From: Gp6-AA40 sp963741135
GTDB lineage: Bacteria; Acidobacteriota; Vicinamibacteria; Vicinamibacterales; UBA2999
NCBI GenBank assembly: GCA_963741135.1
Contig: CAVUHC010000007.1
Span: forward strand, 620,001 to 684,000
DNA length: 64,000 nt
Direction of reading: 5' to 3'
Part shown: positions 15,635 to 24,533 of the stretch, one piece after another
Position numbering within the stretch: position 1 is the stretch's first letter
Layout: the number at the start of each line of letters is the position of its first letter
The notes under the pieces: generated by a model
The model's database searches: none
What the model saw: the letters and a program-made list of their open reading frames with translations, nothing else
Told to the model about the DNA's origin: nothing
Position numbers and translations under genes: made by a program

Positions 15635-17353
15635 ATGAGACTGCACCTGCTGTTTGTCGCCATCGGCGTCCTCGGTTTGCTGACAGGGATGGTCGTCGGC
15701 CAGGAAGACGCGGGTCCGGACCCGAAGGTGATTCCCGGCCGCTCGAAAATCGCGACGAAGTACGGCATCGTCGCGGCAAGCCAGCCGCTCGCTGCGCGCG
15801 CCGGGGTGCAAATCCTCGAGCGCGGCGGGAACGCCATCGATGCGGCCATCGCGGCCAACGCCGTGATGGGGCTTGTCGAGCCGCACAACAACGGCATTGG
15901 CGGTGATCTGTTCGCCATCTACTACGAAGCGAGCACCGGCAAATTGTACGGACTCAACTCCGGCGGGTGGGCGCCGACCGGCCTTACGCCGGACCTCCTG
16001 AAATCGAAAGGGCTGCAGCGGATGCCGGGCGTCGGGATCTACACCGTGACCGTCCCGGGCGCCGTGGCCGGTTGGGACGCGATGCGTACGCGCTTCGGCA
16101 AGCTCCCGATGTCGGATCTCCTGGCGCCCGCGATTTTTTACGCCGACGATGGGTTTCCCGTGACTGATGTCATCGCGGACGCCTGGGCCGGGCAGACTCA
16201 AAAGCTGGTTGCCGATCCGAACGCCGCCCAGACGTACCTGCCCAATGGACGTGCGCCACGCGCCGGTGAAGTCTTCAAGAACCCTCGCCTCGCCGCGTCG
16301 CTGCGTCTCATTGCCGCGAAGGGACCGGCCGGTTTCTACGAGGGGAAGACCGCGGATGCGATCGTCGCCACGTCGCGTGAGAAGGGCGGAACGATGACGC
16401 CGGCCGACCTCAAGGAGTTCAAGCCGGAATGGGTCGATCCGATTTCGACGACCTATCGCGGGTGGAACGTCTACGAGCTTCCTCCGAACACGCAGGGCAT
16501 CGCGGCGCTGATGATGCTGAACGTGATGGAGCAGTATCCGCTCGCACAGTATGGCTTCCACAGCGCCAAGGCGCTCCACGTGATGATCGAAGCGAAGAAG
16601 CTCGCGTACGCCGACATGCTGCGCTACGTCGCGGATACGCGCTTCTCGAAGGTACCGGTGCTGCCGATGTTGAGCAAGGAGCGCGGCAAGGATCGTGCTC
16701 GGCTGATCGATCCCGCGAAAGCCGCGTGCACCGTGGAGCCCGCGCGGCTCGAAGGGCTGACGACAGCCACCGGCGCCGACACGATTTACCTGTCCGTCAT
16801 CGACAAGGACGGCAACATCGTCTCCTTGATTCAAAGCCTGTATTCCTCGTTCGGCAGCGGGATCGTGCCGCCGGACACCGGCTTCATGCTCCACAACCGT
16901 GGCGCGCTGTTCACGCTGGAGAGCGGCCATCCGAACCTCCTCGCGCCCCGCAAGCGGCCGCTGCACACGATCATTCCGGCGTTCATGTCGAAGGGTGACG
17001 TGAAGATCGGATTCGGGATCATGGGCGGGTTCAACCAGGCGCAGGCACACGCGCAGTTTGTCGCCAACATCGCGGACTACGGCATGGACGTGCAGGAAGC
17101 CCTCGAGGCGGGCCGCTTCACGAAATTGACGTTCGACGGGTGCGATCTCTATGTCGAGGCGCTCGTGCCGGCGCAGGCGCGCACGCAGCTGACAGCGTTG
17201 GGACACAGGATCACCGTCGTGCCGCCGCGCAGTGGAGTGTTCGGGTACGGACAGGCGGTGATGAGCGACGGCACCGGCGTACACTACGGTGGCTCAGAAC
17301 CGCGGCACGACGGGGCGGCCATTCCGGAAGCGCCGCCGGTCTTTCAACGCTGA
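15635..17353 (+). CDS. ggt: Gamma-glutamyltransferase
   Basis: A periplasmic Ntn-hydrolase precursor of 572 aa with a signal peptide ending near VVGQ. N-terminal family motifs are ILERGGNAIDAAIAANAVMG and EPHNNGIGGDLFAIYY. The autoprocessing/catalytic Thr lies in GADTIYLSVIDKDGN, at the usual point separating large and small subunits, and the small subunit has SFGSGIVPPDTGFMLHNRG. It cleaves gamma-glutamyl bonds (glutathione and related compounds). The ATG at 15635 has AGGAG nearby. Its stop TGA overlaps the ATG of the M28 peptidase gene (TGATG), implying cotranslation. Confidence 0.93.
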   Translation: MRLHLLFVAIGVLGLLTGMVVGQEDAGPDPKVIPGRSKIATKYGIVAASQPLAARAGVQILERGGNAIDAAIAANAVMGLVEPHNNGIGGDLFAIYYEASTGKLYGLNSGGWAPTGLTPDLLKSKGLQRMPGVGIYTVTVPGAVAGWDAMRTRFGKLPMSDLLAPAIFYADDGFPVTDVIADAWAGQTQKLVADPNAAQTYLPNGRAPRAGEVFKNPRLAASLRLIAAKGPAGFYEGKTADAIVATSREKGGTMTPADLKEFKPEWVDPISTTYRGWNVYELPPNTQGIAALMMLNVMEQYPLAQYGFHSAKALHVMIEAKKLAYADMLRYVADTRFSKVPVLPMLSKERGKDRARLIDPAKAACTVEPARLEGLTTATGADTIYLSVIDKDGNIVSLIQSLYSSFGSGIVPPDTGFMLHNRGALFTLESGHPNLLAPRKRPLHTIIPAFMSKGDVKIGFGIMGGFNQAQAHAQFVANIADYGMDVQEALEAGRFTKLTFDGCDLYVEALVPAQARTQLTALGHRITVVPPRSGVFGYGQAVMSDGTGVHYGGSEPRHDGAAIPEAPPVFQR

Positions 17354-18843
17354 TGAAGAAGTGTCCGTTCTGCGCCGAGCAAATCCAGGACGACGCGATC
17401 AAGTGTCGGTACTGTGGCAGCACGCTGAGCCGTGCCGGATCGTTCCAGCCTGATGCGGAGCTGCAGCAGCGAATCCAGGCTGGCGACAAGATTGGCGCGA
17501 TCAAAGCCGTCCGCGAGCGCACGAATCTTGGTCTCAAGGAAGCCAAGGACTACGTGGAGGCGCTCGAGCGCGGCGAATCGCCTTTCGTTCCTGCACCGGC
17601 CGCCGGAACGGGCAGGAAAGCAAGCGGGTGCGGAACAGCGGTGCTGTTCGTCGCCGCGATGGTCTTCGTCCTCGTGTTGACGTTGCTGGCGCGACCTGCG
17701 TTCGCGCAGTCCACGGCGGAAACAGGTGATCCGATCCGCGTGCTGGTGTCGCGCCTCGATCTCGAGAGATACAAAGCCACGATCAAGGGGCTGACACAGT
17801 TTGGCGACCGGCGCCAGGGGACTCAGCGCAACCGCGCGGCGGTCGACTGGATCGAGGCGCAGCTCAAGAGCTACGGCTGCACCAACACGGAGCGTCTCAA
17901 GTACACCTTTCAGCCCGCGCCCCCGGCGGTGGTGCAGTCGCCCCCGGCCCCGACTCCTCCTGCCGCAAACCCGCCGACATCTGTTGGTGGAGGGCGCCCG
18001 CGCGGCAATCGGACACGGACAGGCGTGAACAACGATCCCAACGCGCAGCCTGATCCGAGGCTGCGTGAACTGAATGCCGAGGCAACCGTGCCGGGTCCGC
18101 GCGAAGAGGTGTACTGCACGAAGATTGGCGCCACCCGCCCCGACGAGATGTACATCATCGGCGCCCACATGGACGGCATCGGCTGGGGCGAAGCGGCGAA
18201 CGATGACGGGTCGGGCACCGCGCTGGTGATGGAGCTGGCGCGCGTGTTCAGCGCGTCGGACGTGCACACGGAGCGATCGATTCGCTTCATCCTGTGGAAC
18301 AACGAAGAGAGCGGGTTGAACGGCAGCAACGCCTACGTCGCGCAGCGACGGGATCTGAGAGGGCAGGAGCAACCGGCGGGCTCCGGTCGATATCCGGAGC
18401 CGAAGTGGCTGGGCATGATCCAGCACGACATGATGCTCTTCGACCACGGGATGCCGCGTGCCGACGGCACGATGAGTCCCGAGCAAAGGGCCGAAGCGGA
18501 CGTCAACATCGAGTTCCAGTCCAACTCGAGGCTTGCGCCGGAATCACAGGCTCTCGCGTGGGTCTTTCACCGCGCGAACGAGACGTACGCGACCGACTAT
18601 CCCGCGTCGGTCGGCCCGCACATGACCAACACGGACTCCAATCCGTTCATGAACGACGTCGCCGCGATCAGCCTGCGCGAGAACGATCGCGGCACGCAGA
18701 TCGGCAGCGGGTGGGATCCACAGTGGCACCAGCCAACCGACGTGTTCGCCACGTACACCGACAAGGACTTTCGTCTGGGCCTCAACGCGGCGCAGACGAC
18801 GCTCGGCGCGATTGCCGGGCTGACGGGCGCAACGCTGAAATAG
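17353..18843 (+). CDS. Zinc ribbon/L7-L12-like/TM/M28 metallopeptidase fusion
   Basis: The frame encodes, in order: a zinc ribbon (CPFCAEQ...CRYCG, residues 4-21), a segment like the ribosomal L7/L12 C-terminal helix (AIKAVRERTNLGLKEAKDYV, ~45-75), a hydrophobic stretch (residues ~96-118 ending ARPAFAQ) and an M28 peptidase. The M28 zinc ligands are clear: GAHMDGIGWG, NDDGSG, NNEESG, IQHDM and WHQPTDV. The N-terminal part often occurs as a separate small gene, and MVFVLVLTLLARPAFAQ is a plausible signal peptide starting at 17659, so this may be two genes merged by a lost stop. Start overlaps the ggt stop. Confidence 0.8.
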   Translation: MKKCPFCAEQIQDDAIKCRYCGSTLSRAGSFQPDAELQQRIQAGDKIGAIKAVRERTNLGLKEAKDYVEALERGESPFVPAPAAGTGRKASGCGTAVLFVAAMVFVLVLTLLARPAFAQSTAETGDPIRVLVSRLDLERYKATIKGLTQFGDRRQGTQRNRAAVDWIEAQLKSYGCTNTERLKYTFQPAPPAVVQSPPAPTPPAANPPTSVGGGRPRGNRTRTGVNNDPNAQPDPRLRELNAEATVPGPREEVYCTKIGATRPDEMYIIGAHMDGIGWGEAANDDGSGTALVMELARVFSASDVHTERSIRFILWNNEESGLNGSNAYVAQRRDLRGQEQPAGSGRYPEPKWLGMIQHDMMLFDHGMPRADGTMSPEQRAEADVNIEFQSNSRLAPESQALAWVFHRANETYATDYPASVGPHMTNTDSNPFMNDVAAISLRENDRGTQIGSGWDPQWHQPTDVFATYTDKDFRLGLNAAQTTLGAIAGLTGATLK

Positions 18844-18872
18844 GCTGGCGGCGTGGCAGTTCGTTTTCGCTA

Positions 18873-19796
18873 TCAGTCGTCGAGTTCCACGCGCGTGGCC
18901 GCCACGGTACCGTCCCCCTGGCGCGGGCCCTTGACCTCGACGATCGTTCCGTTCTGAACGCGCGCGCACGTGACGCCCTCGAACGTGGTGTTTGCCGTTG
19001 TCGTCACCTTCGCGCCCCGGACAGTGAACGTGAGGCTCGGGCAGCTGCCACTCAACCCGGAGACCGCGCCCTTGACCTCGGTTTCGTCTCTGTCGTCGTC
19101 CAGGTCGACCCGAGCGGCAGTGATGGCGCCGTCCGCGCCGCGCTGTCCGTTGACCTCCACGATCATTCCGTTCTGCACGCGCGCGCACGTGATGTCGTCA
19201 AACCCAGTGCTTGCCGTCGTCATCACCTTCGTGCCCTGCACCGTGAACGTCACGCTGGGGCAGGTGCCGCTCAAGCCAGCGACCGCACCCTTTACTTCGG
19301 CCTGATTATTGTTCCGGTCCTCACGTCGGTTGCGCCGTTCGGAATCGACGTGAGCGTTGTTGCCGTTCAGCGTGATGGAGATACGGATCTCGTCCTGCGC
19401 GCTGACCCCTGAGATCACGATCTTCGCGTTCGTCCCCTGGCCGCTGAATTCCAGCTGTACGTCCCCGGGTGGGACGCCGGTAAGAGTGAACTGACCCTGG
19501 CCGTCGGTCGTCGTCGAAATGTTGGTGCCTGTGATCTTCACGGTGATCGACGAGGTGGCGAGCGTGTCGAAAGTGCCGAGCGCGCCGGACGTCTCTCGTA
19601 TGCCGAATGCACCGGACGAATCTCGCGTGGTGATCGGCGCGGACATGCCGCTGACTTGCCCGATGATGACGGCGCCAGATGCGCCAGTACCAGTTACCGA
19701 TGGTGCCGTCGGCGACATCGACGCGTTACCGCCGCACGCGGCCGCGACGGCTGTGGAGATGGCGAGGAGAAGCACTCGAAAATGAACACCGGTCAT
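18873..19796 (-). CDS. DUF5666 lipoprotein with carboxypeptidase-regulatory-like domain
   Basis: A lipobox signal (LLLAISTAVAAACGG) indicates a lipoprotein. A Ser/Thr/Gly-rich linker follows, then a carboxypeptidase-regulatory-like beta-sandwich (TDGQGQFTLTGVPPGDVQLEF, residues ~95-145). Two tandem DUF5666 repeats, ~165-235 and ~238-307, end the protein. Each has the form EVKGxVxGLSGxCPSxTFTVxGxKV and TCARVQNGxIVEVxG, so they arose by internal duplication. Function unknown; a cell-surface or extracellular beta-rich protein. Convergent with the M28 gene with only a 29-base gap. Confidence 0.8.
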   Translation of the reverse strand: MTGVHFRVLLLAISTAVAAACGGNASMSPTAPSVTGTGASGAVIIGQVSGMSAPITTRDSSGAFGIRETSGALGTFDTLATSSITVKITGTNISTTTDGQGQFTLTGVPPGDVQLEFSGQGTNAKIVISGVSAQDEIRISITLNGNNAHVDSERRNRREDRNNNQAEVKGAVAGLSGTCPSVTFTVQGTKVMTTASTGFDDITCARVQNGMIVEVNGQRGADGAITAARVDLDDDRDETEVKGAVSGLSGSCPSLTFTVRGAKVTTTANTTFEGVTCARVQNGTIVEVKGPRQGDGTVAATRVELDD

Positions 19797-19880
19797 GACG
19801 TGATCCTCCGGAGCAAGGTTTCGAGCTCATGGGGCAACGACTGTTCCCGCCGGGGTGTTCAGACCCCTAGCCTAGCTCTC

Positions 19881-20225
19881 TCAATCAGTTACCGTGACAA
19901 TGACCCGTACAGGCTTTGGAATAGCGTCGGGTCCAGTAAGCAAAAGTGGGTGACCGTGTAACAAGAACCGACTGGCGTATTCGTGAACACGGACCCGCGT
20001 GATCAGGATTTCCGTGGCTGAGCTGTTGGTCGTTTTCAATTGCACAGCCGCGGCATCGGACATGACGGGCAGGATCAACAACGCCGCCTTCTTCAGGCGC
20101 GACGTCGCTGAGGGTAGAAATAGCCTGCCGGTGACGCTGGCGATGACGATCGTGAATGCGGCCGCCGGCTGCGCAGCGGTCTCGGGGCCAACGTGGAAAT
20201 CTGGCAGTGCGACGCTGAGGGCCAC
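19881..20225 (-). CDS. Hypothetical protein, uncertain
   Basis: The 487-base gap between the DUF5666 and TPR genes holds one plausible minus-strand frame of 114 codons with mostly G/C third positions and a protein-like sequence (SSATEILITRVRVHEYASRF; ending KPVRVIVTVTD). No signal peptide, motif or family is recognised, and its ATG lacks a clear ribosome site. It may be a decayed fragment. The rest of the gap shows nothing recognisable. Confidence 0.3.
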   Translation of the reverse strand: MALSVALPDFHVGPETAAQPAAAFTIVIASVTGRLFLPSATSRLKKAALLILPVMSDAAAVQLKTTNSSATEILITRVRVHEYASRFLLHGHPLLLTGPDAIPKPVRVIVTVTD

Positions 20226-20283
20226 TGCTCACGACTGCACCGCGACGATCACCCTCGGTGTGTCGGTGTAAGCTGAAGCCCGA

Positions 20284-21387
20284 ATGCTGCGGGTCCCTGC
20301 CATCGTCTTGATCATCGGTTCGCTCTGGGCGGCGTCTGCCGCTGCATCTCAGAATGACTTCGAGGTCCAACGACAGGCTGCGCTCGATCGCGTAGCGCAG
20401 GTCGAGCAGGCGTACGCGGAGCGCCTGGGACCGCGCGGTGCGGAGTGGCGTCAGCGTGTGAAGACCGAGGAGCTCTCACTCCGCGACAGCCTCGACTGGT
20501 TCTCTCGCAATGCCGAGGGTGACCAGGCGTTGCGCCTCGCTGTGCCGCTCGCCTATTTCTGGACCTACGAAGGGCGTGTCCAGGAGGCGCGGGATCTGCT
20601 GACGACAATCCTGGGGCTGCCAAGCGCCCTGGCCCAGACGCAGGTCCGGGCGAAGGGGTTGTACGACGCCGGCGCCCTCGCGCTGAGGCAGCGCGATCAA
20701 GCCATTTCGCGCGAGCTGAACGCTGAGAGCCTGCGGATCTACCGACGACTGCAGGACAAGGAAGGGGCGGCCACGGCCCTCCTGGGTCTCTCACGCGCGG
20801 CGCTGCAGGAGATGGATTACGCCTCCGTCCGGCGGTACGCCGAAGAGAGCGCCGTGCTGCGTCGCGACCTCGACGACAAGCCCGGACAGGCGGCCGCCAT
20901 GCACATGCTTGCGGCTGTCGCTCGAATCCAGGGACAGTACGGCAAGGCGGCGGAGCTGTACCAGTTCAGCCTGGCTGTGAACCGCGCCGCGGGCTGGGAC
21001 GTTCCGGTTGCCGCCGAACTGTTCAACCTCGGATACGTGCGGCTGCGTCAGGGGAACGCGGACGCCGCGAGAAAACTGTTCACCGAAAGCCTGCAGAAGT
21101 ACCGCGACCTGCAGGACGACGCCGGCATCGCCTACACGCTCACCGGTTTTGCCTCGATCGCGGTCGCGCAGAAACAGGGCACGCGGGCTGCGCGTCTCTA
21201 CGGTGCCGCGCTCGCGATGCTCGAGCGCTTCAACGTGACGTTCGACCCCGACGATCAGCTCGATATCGATCACTACACAGCGCTGCTCCTGACTCTGATA
21301 GCACCGGACACGTTCAGGGCGGCGTCCGCCGACGGACGGACCATCTCACCCGAGCGCGCAATCGCGCTTGCTCTTGGAGCGCCCTGA
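20284..21387 (+). CDS. Secreted tetratricopeptide-repeat protein
   Basis: A signal peptide (MLRVPAIVLIIGSLWAASAA) precedes an all-helical protein of 367 aa. Degenerate TPR units are visible from residue ~75 to ~330, for example AVARIQGQYGKAAELYQFSL and LGYVRLRQGNADAARKLFTE. The pattern resembles the C-terminal helical region of LuxR/AfsR-type regulators, but no DNA-binding or NTPase domain is present, so it is probably a periplasmic scaffold. The stop overlaps the likely start region of the downstream pseudouridine synthase. Confidence 0.72.
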   Translation: MLRVPAIVLIIGSLWAASAAASQNDFEVQRQAALDRVAQVEQAYAERLGPRGAEWRQRVKTEELSLRDSLDWFSRNAEGDQALRLAVPLAYFWTYEGRVQEARDLLTTILGLPSALAQTQVRAKGLYDAGALALRQRDQAISRELNAESLRIYRRLQDKEGAATALLGLSRAALQEMDYASVRRYAEESAVLRRDLDDKPGQAAAMHMLAAVARIQGQYGKAAELYQFSLAVNRAAGWDVPVAAELFNLGYVRLRQGNADAARKLFTESLQKYRDLQDDAGIAYTLTGFASIAVAQKQGTRAARLYGAALAMLERFNVTFDPDDQLDIDHYTALLLTLIAPDTFRAASADGRTISPERAIALALGAP

Positions 21388-22328
21388 GCGACCAGTGGAC
21401 CGTCGATGCCGGCGAGGCCGGCGCGCGGCTCGACAAGTTTCTGGCCGCCGCCGATCGGCTTGGCTCGCGCGGCCGCGCCGTGACCGCGCTCGAACGCGGA
21501 AAGATCTTCGTGAATACCGAGGAGATGGCGCTCGTGGACGCCGCCAGGCATCTCGTCGCGGGCGATGTCGTCCGGGTCTGGATGGATCGGCCGGGCAGCT
21601 CCCGCCGCGCGCCGCGAAGCGAGACCGGAGATCTCGAAATCCTGTACGAAGACGATTTGCTGCTGGTGTTGAACAAGCCGGCCGGGCTGCTGTCGGTCCC
21701 GCTCGAGCGGAAGATGGGCGCGTCTTCCGTGTACGACCAGCTCGAGGACTACTTCCGTCCACGTGGGAAGCGCCACCCATTCGTGGTCCACAGGATCGAT
21801 CGCGACACGTCAGGACTGGTCTTGTTCGCAAAGGACGCACGGTCGCAGGAGGCGCTCAAGGCGCAATTCCGCCGCCGCGAGCCGGAGCGCGTGTACCTCG
21901 CCGTCGTGTACGGCCATCCCGAGCCAAGGACAGGCACATGGCGCGATCGCCTGGTCTGGGATCGCAAGGCGCTCATTCAGAAGGAAACCCACCCGCGCGA
22001 TCCGGAGGGGACCGACGCGATCAGCGACTATCGCGTCGTCGAGACGTTTCGCGATGCGTCACTGATCGAAGTGCGACTCCAGACGGGGAAGCGCAATCAG
22101 ATTCGCATCCAGGCGCGGCTGCGTGGCCACACGCTCGTCGGCGAGCGGCGCTACGTGTACGGACCCGACGCGCTGCGGCCGATTGCGTTTTCCCGCCAGG
22201 CGCTTCACGCGTACCGGCTGGCGTTTGAGCACCCCGCCGACCGCCGCGTGTTGCACTTCGAGGCGCCCGTGCCAGCCGACTTCCGCGAACTGCTCGCACG
22301 GCTTCGCGCTCGCATCTCAGACAGGTAG
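21384..22328 (+). CDS. RluA-family pseudouridine synthase
   Basis: An N-terminal S4-like RNA-binding domain (EAGARLDKFLAAADRLGSRG) is followed by the RluA catalytic domain with HRIDRDTSGLVLFAKD, where the Asp of HRID is the catalytic residue. KRNQIRIQARLRGHTLVGERRY and the late AFSRQALHAYRLAFEHP are further family motifs. It isomerises uridine in rRNA or tRNA; which site cannot be told. The S4 domain runs up to the stop of the TPR gene and the only in-frame candidate there is CTG 21384; the first ATG/GTG (21480) would cut the S4 domain. The true start is thus unusual, or an indel lies here. Confidence 0.85.
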   Translation: MSDQWTVDAGEAGARLDKFLAAADRLGSRGRAVTALERGKIFVNTEEMALVDAARHLVAGDVVRVWMDRPGSSRRAPRSETGDLEILYEDDLLLVLNKPAGLLSVPLERKMGASSVYDQLEDYFRPRGKRHPFVVHRIDRDTSGLVLFAKDARSQEALKAQFRRREPERVYLAVVYGHPEPRTGTWRDRLVWDRKALIQKETHPRDPEGTDAISDYRVVETFRDASLIEVRLQTGKRNQIRIQARLRGHTLVGERRYVYGPDALRPIAFSRQALHAYRLAFEHPADRRVLHFEAPVPADFRELLARLRARISDR

Positions 22329-22332
22329 CAAT

Positions 22333-22362
22333 TCCCAACTTCCAATTCCCAACTCCCAGGGC
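22333..22362. repeat. TTCCCAA tandem repeat
   Basis: Short degenerate tandem units (ATTCCCAACTTCCAATTCCCAACTCCCA), one of the A/T-containing tandem repeats that punctuate spacers in this window. Confidence 0.6.
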
Positions 22363-22380
22363 GAAAATCCATGCGCCGCC

Positions 22381-22599
22381 GTGACGAATAACGACCGCGC
22401 CGTACCGCGCCGCATCATCGGTTTCCACCAGGACGATAAAGGGCACTGGGTCGCGGATCTGGAGTGCGGCCACGGTCAGCACGTGCGGCACGATCCGCCG
22501 TGGCAACTGCGTCCCTGGGTGATCACACCTGAAGGGCGCGCGACATACATCGGCACGGAACTTCAGTGCGTTCGATGCGCAGAGCGGGAAGGGTCTTGA
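22381..22599 (+). CDS. DUF3565 domain protein
   Basis: A 72-residue protein starting at GTG 22381. The conserved DUF3565 signature is unmistakable: IIGFHQDDKGHWVADLECGH, then GQHVRHDPPWQ and RPWV. The C-terminus has a further QCVRCAE, so with the ECGH segment there are enough Cys and His for a metal site. Function unknown. It lies just upstream of an HTH/zinc-ribbon regulator, with one base between stop and next GTG, so the two are probably translated together. Confidence 0.75.
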   Translation: MTNNDRAVPRRIIGFHQDDKGHWVADLECGHGQHVRHDPPWQLRPWVITPEGRATYIGTELQCVRCAEREGS

Positions 22600-22600
22600 C

Positions 22601-22888
22601 GTGGCGTATCGCCGGCAGCTGATCGATCTGCTGTCTCATGAATTTCGGTCCGCGTCGTGGCTTGCGCGTGAGCTGGGCATGACGCGCGGCGACATCGAAG
22701 AAGACCTTCGGCATGCGCTGCGCTCGGCGCGCGCCGCGGGTCACGGCATCGAGGTCGTTCCCGCGCGCTGTCGATCGTGTGATTTCGTGTTCAGCGAGGA
22801 CAAGCTGTCGAAGCCGGGCCGATGCCCGGCCTGCAAGGGGTCGCGACTGTTCGAGCCGATGATTCGAATCCGCGCAAGCCAGGACTAA
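22601..22888 (+). CDS. HTH plus zinc-ribbon predicted transcriptional regulator
   Basis: A 95-aa protein starting at GTG 22601. Residues ~5-45 form a small helix-turn-helix (SASWLARELGMTRGDIEEDL) and the C-terminal half a zinc ribbon (ARCRSCDFVF...GRCPACKGSRL). This matches the COG3357-type predicted regulators, HTH fused to a zinc ribbon. Its target is unknown. Linked to the DUF3565 gene by near overlap. Confidence 0.75.
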   Translation: MAYRRQLIDLLSHEFRSASWLARELGMTRGDIEEDLRHALRSARAAGHGIEVVPARCRSCDFVFSEDKLSKPGRCPACKGSRLFEPMIRIRASQD

Positions 22889-22900
22889 CCTAACGAGACA

Positions 22901-22974
22901 AGCCACGGAGAAACGGAGTCGCGGAGAAAACGGCTTGAATGCTCCGTGTCCCCGTGTCTCCGTGGCCCGTGGAA
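22901..22974. repeat. CACGGAG-type inverted repeat, copy 2
   Basis: GCCACGGAGAAACGGAGTCGCGGAG and, after a short loop, CTCCGTGTCCCCGTGTCTCC GTGGC. It forms a long hairpin between the convergent HTH-ribbon and metallo-hydrolase genes and could serve as a terminator. Confidence 0.85.
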
Positions 22975-22977
22975 GCG

Positions 22978-24441
22978 TCAGTTCGTTCCAGTGTCGGAGA
23001 CGGCGCGGGTGAACTCGGCGAACTCGACCACCCGGTTGTCCACGGGGTAGTGAATCGGAATGATCCGCTGCACCTCGAGCTTCAGGCGCCTGAGGTTGTC
23101 GACGAGATTGAGCATGTACGGACTGGCCGGCCGGACGACCGGCGCGTTCTTGTCCGCGGGAGGATTGAACGCATCGGCCTCGACGAGGATTTTCTCCTTC
23201 GGCAGGTACGCGACGATCAGCCCCTGGTTGTGACCGCTGCCCTGCAGGTGATGCAGCTCGATGACGTGATTGCCGTCGGTCAGGACCTTCTTTTCCGACA
23301 CCGTCTCGAACGTCGGCTTCTTCGGCGCCCTGGCCAGCCGATCCGGGTTGAGCGTGTGCGGCGCGGCCCAGATCTTCTCGTAGTACGGCTTGTGAACCTC
23401 GTGCGTGATGATGGTTGCGCCTTCGGCCACGAACGCGCGCAGACCACCAGCATGATCGAAATGCTGGTGCGTGTTCACGACGTAGCGAATCGGCTTGTTC
23501 GGGATCAGCCGCTTCGCCTCGGCGATGACCGCGTTGGAACGCTCGTCGCTGGCAGCGCCCTCGATCACGACGATGTAGTCCTTGAAGTCAACGGCGACAC
23601 CCGCGTAGCCGCCGAGGATGAGGTACACGCCGTCAGCAAGCTTCTCTGACGGCGCGCCTGGTGTCGGCGACGCCGCGGCGCGCTGCCGCGGGCGCTCCGC
23701 CGGCGCGCCCCTGCGCCTGGATCGTGACCGGCGCGTTCGGCTTCACGTCGCTGACCGACGAGATCGAGAATCGGGAAGCCGCCCTGCCGCTGCACGATGT
23801 GCATCGGGAACTTCACGCCACCGAAGTCCTTGTAGTCGCTGTAGACCGCCTCGAACTGCGTGTCGCCGAGGACCGGGTTGTCGATCCAGGTCTCCACGCG
23901 CTCGACCATGTTCTGATCGTTGATGTAGCCGTTGACCGCCGCTTTGTTCTGGCCGGTGAAGGACACGACGGTGTACTTCTTGCCGCCGAGCGTCTGCGAC
24001 TTCGCGGTCGCGTTCGCGGCCGCGGCGGCCCGCAGGAAGCCCTGCGGCAGCATCACGATCTCGAGCTGCTGCGCCCACGGCGTGTTCGCGTTGACGACGA
24101 TCGTCTGGTTCTGCGGCTGCTCGCCGCGGACCGGCTGCTGGCCTCCGCCGCGCGGCGGGATTCTCGCCCTGCATCCGGATGCGATCCATCTTCGAGGACG
24201 GCACGCGGAAATCGATCTGGCGCGTGTAGGTCTTGTCGATGAACTTCGGCCACGGCGAGTTGCCGCTGTAGGCCTGCCCGATCGCGAAGTCGGCGCCGCT
24301 GCCGGAGAACTCGATGGTGTTCAGCGTGTCCGCGCCCATCGCCTTCGATGCGGCGGCGATGACCGTCTTCGCATCCTGTGCCGCCGCCAGCGACGCGAAG
24401 AGCGTGAAGAGCATCCCCGCGAGAATCAGTCTGCGTGACAT
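22978..24441 (-). CDS. Secreted metallo-beta-lactamase-fold hydrolase, three frameshifts
   Basis: A signal peptide (MSRRLILAGMLFTLFASLAAA) is followed by an outer-membrane-lipoprotein-sorting-like N-terminal region (FSGSGADFAIGQAYSGNSPW; GFPILDL). The C-terminal MBL domain has the zinc motif NTHQHFDHAGG, later IELHHLQGSGHNQG and VEADAFNPPADKN. One extra base occurs near 24158 (CCC in the coding strand), 23758 and 23709 (GGGG). Correcting all three gives a continuous protein of about 487 residues with a natural linker (QGAPAERP...SEKLADGVYLI). Likely a periplasmic hydrolase; substrate unknown. Confidence 0.8.
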
Positions 24442-24473
24442 AGTCACCTCCAAGCGCCGGATGCTAGCACATA

Positions 24474-24522
24474 GGAAATCCCAAATCCCAAATCCCAAGA
24501 CCCAAATCCCAAACCCCAATAA
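24474..24522. repeat. AAATCCC heptamer tandem repeat
   Basis: About six imperfect copies of AAATCCC (complement GGGATTT) lie between two divergent genes. The same heptamer occurs at 30280 and 50166; a GGGATTC variant at 35712. Confidence 0.85.
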
Positions 24523-24533
24523 CATCTGCAGAT

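Noticed and set aside
15524..17284. Upstream extension of the DUF4159 frame to 867 codons
   Set aside because: It lies opposite gamma-glutamyltransferase; the signal peptide starting at 15523 marks the real start.
21384..22328. RluA gene as N-terminally truncated pseudogene
   Set aside because: The S4-like domain is complete up to the upstream stop codon; only the start codon is unclear.
24474..24522. CRISPR-like array
   Set aside because: Units are 7 bases without spacers, and no cas gene is present.
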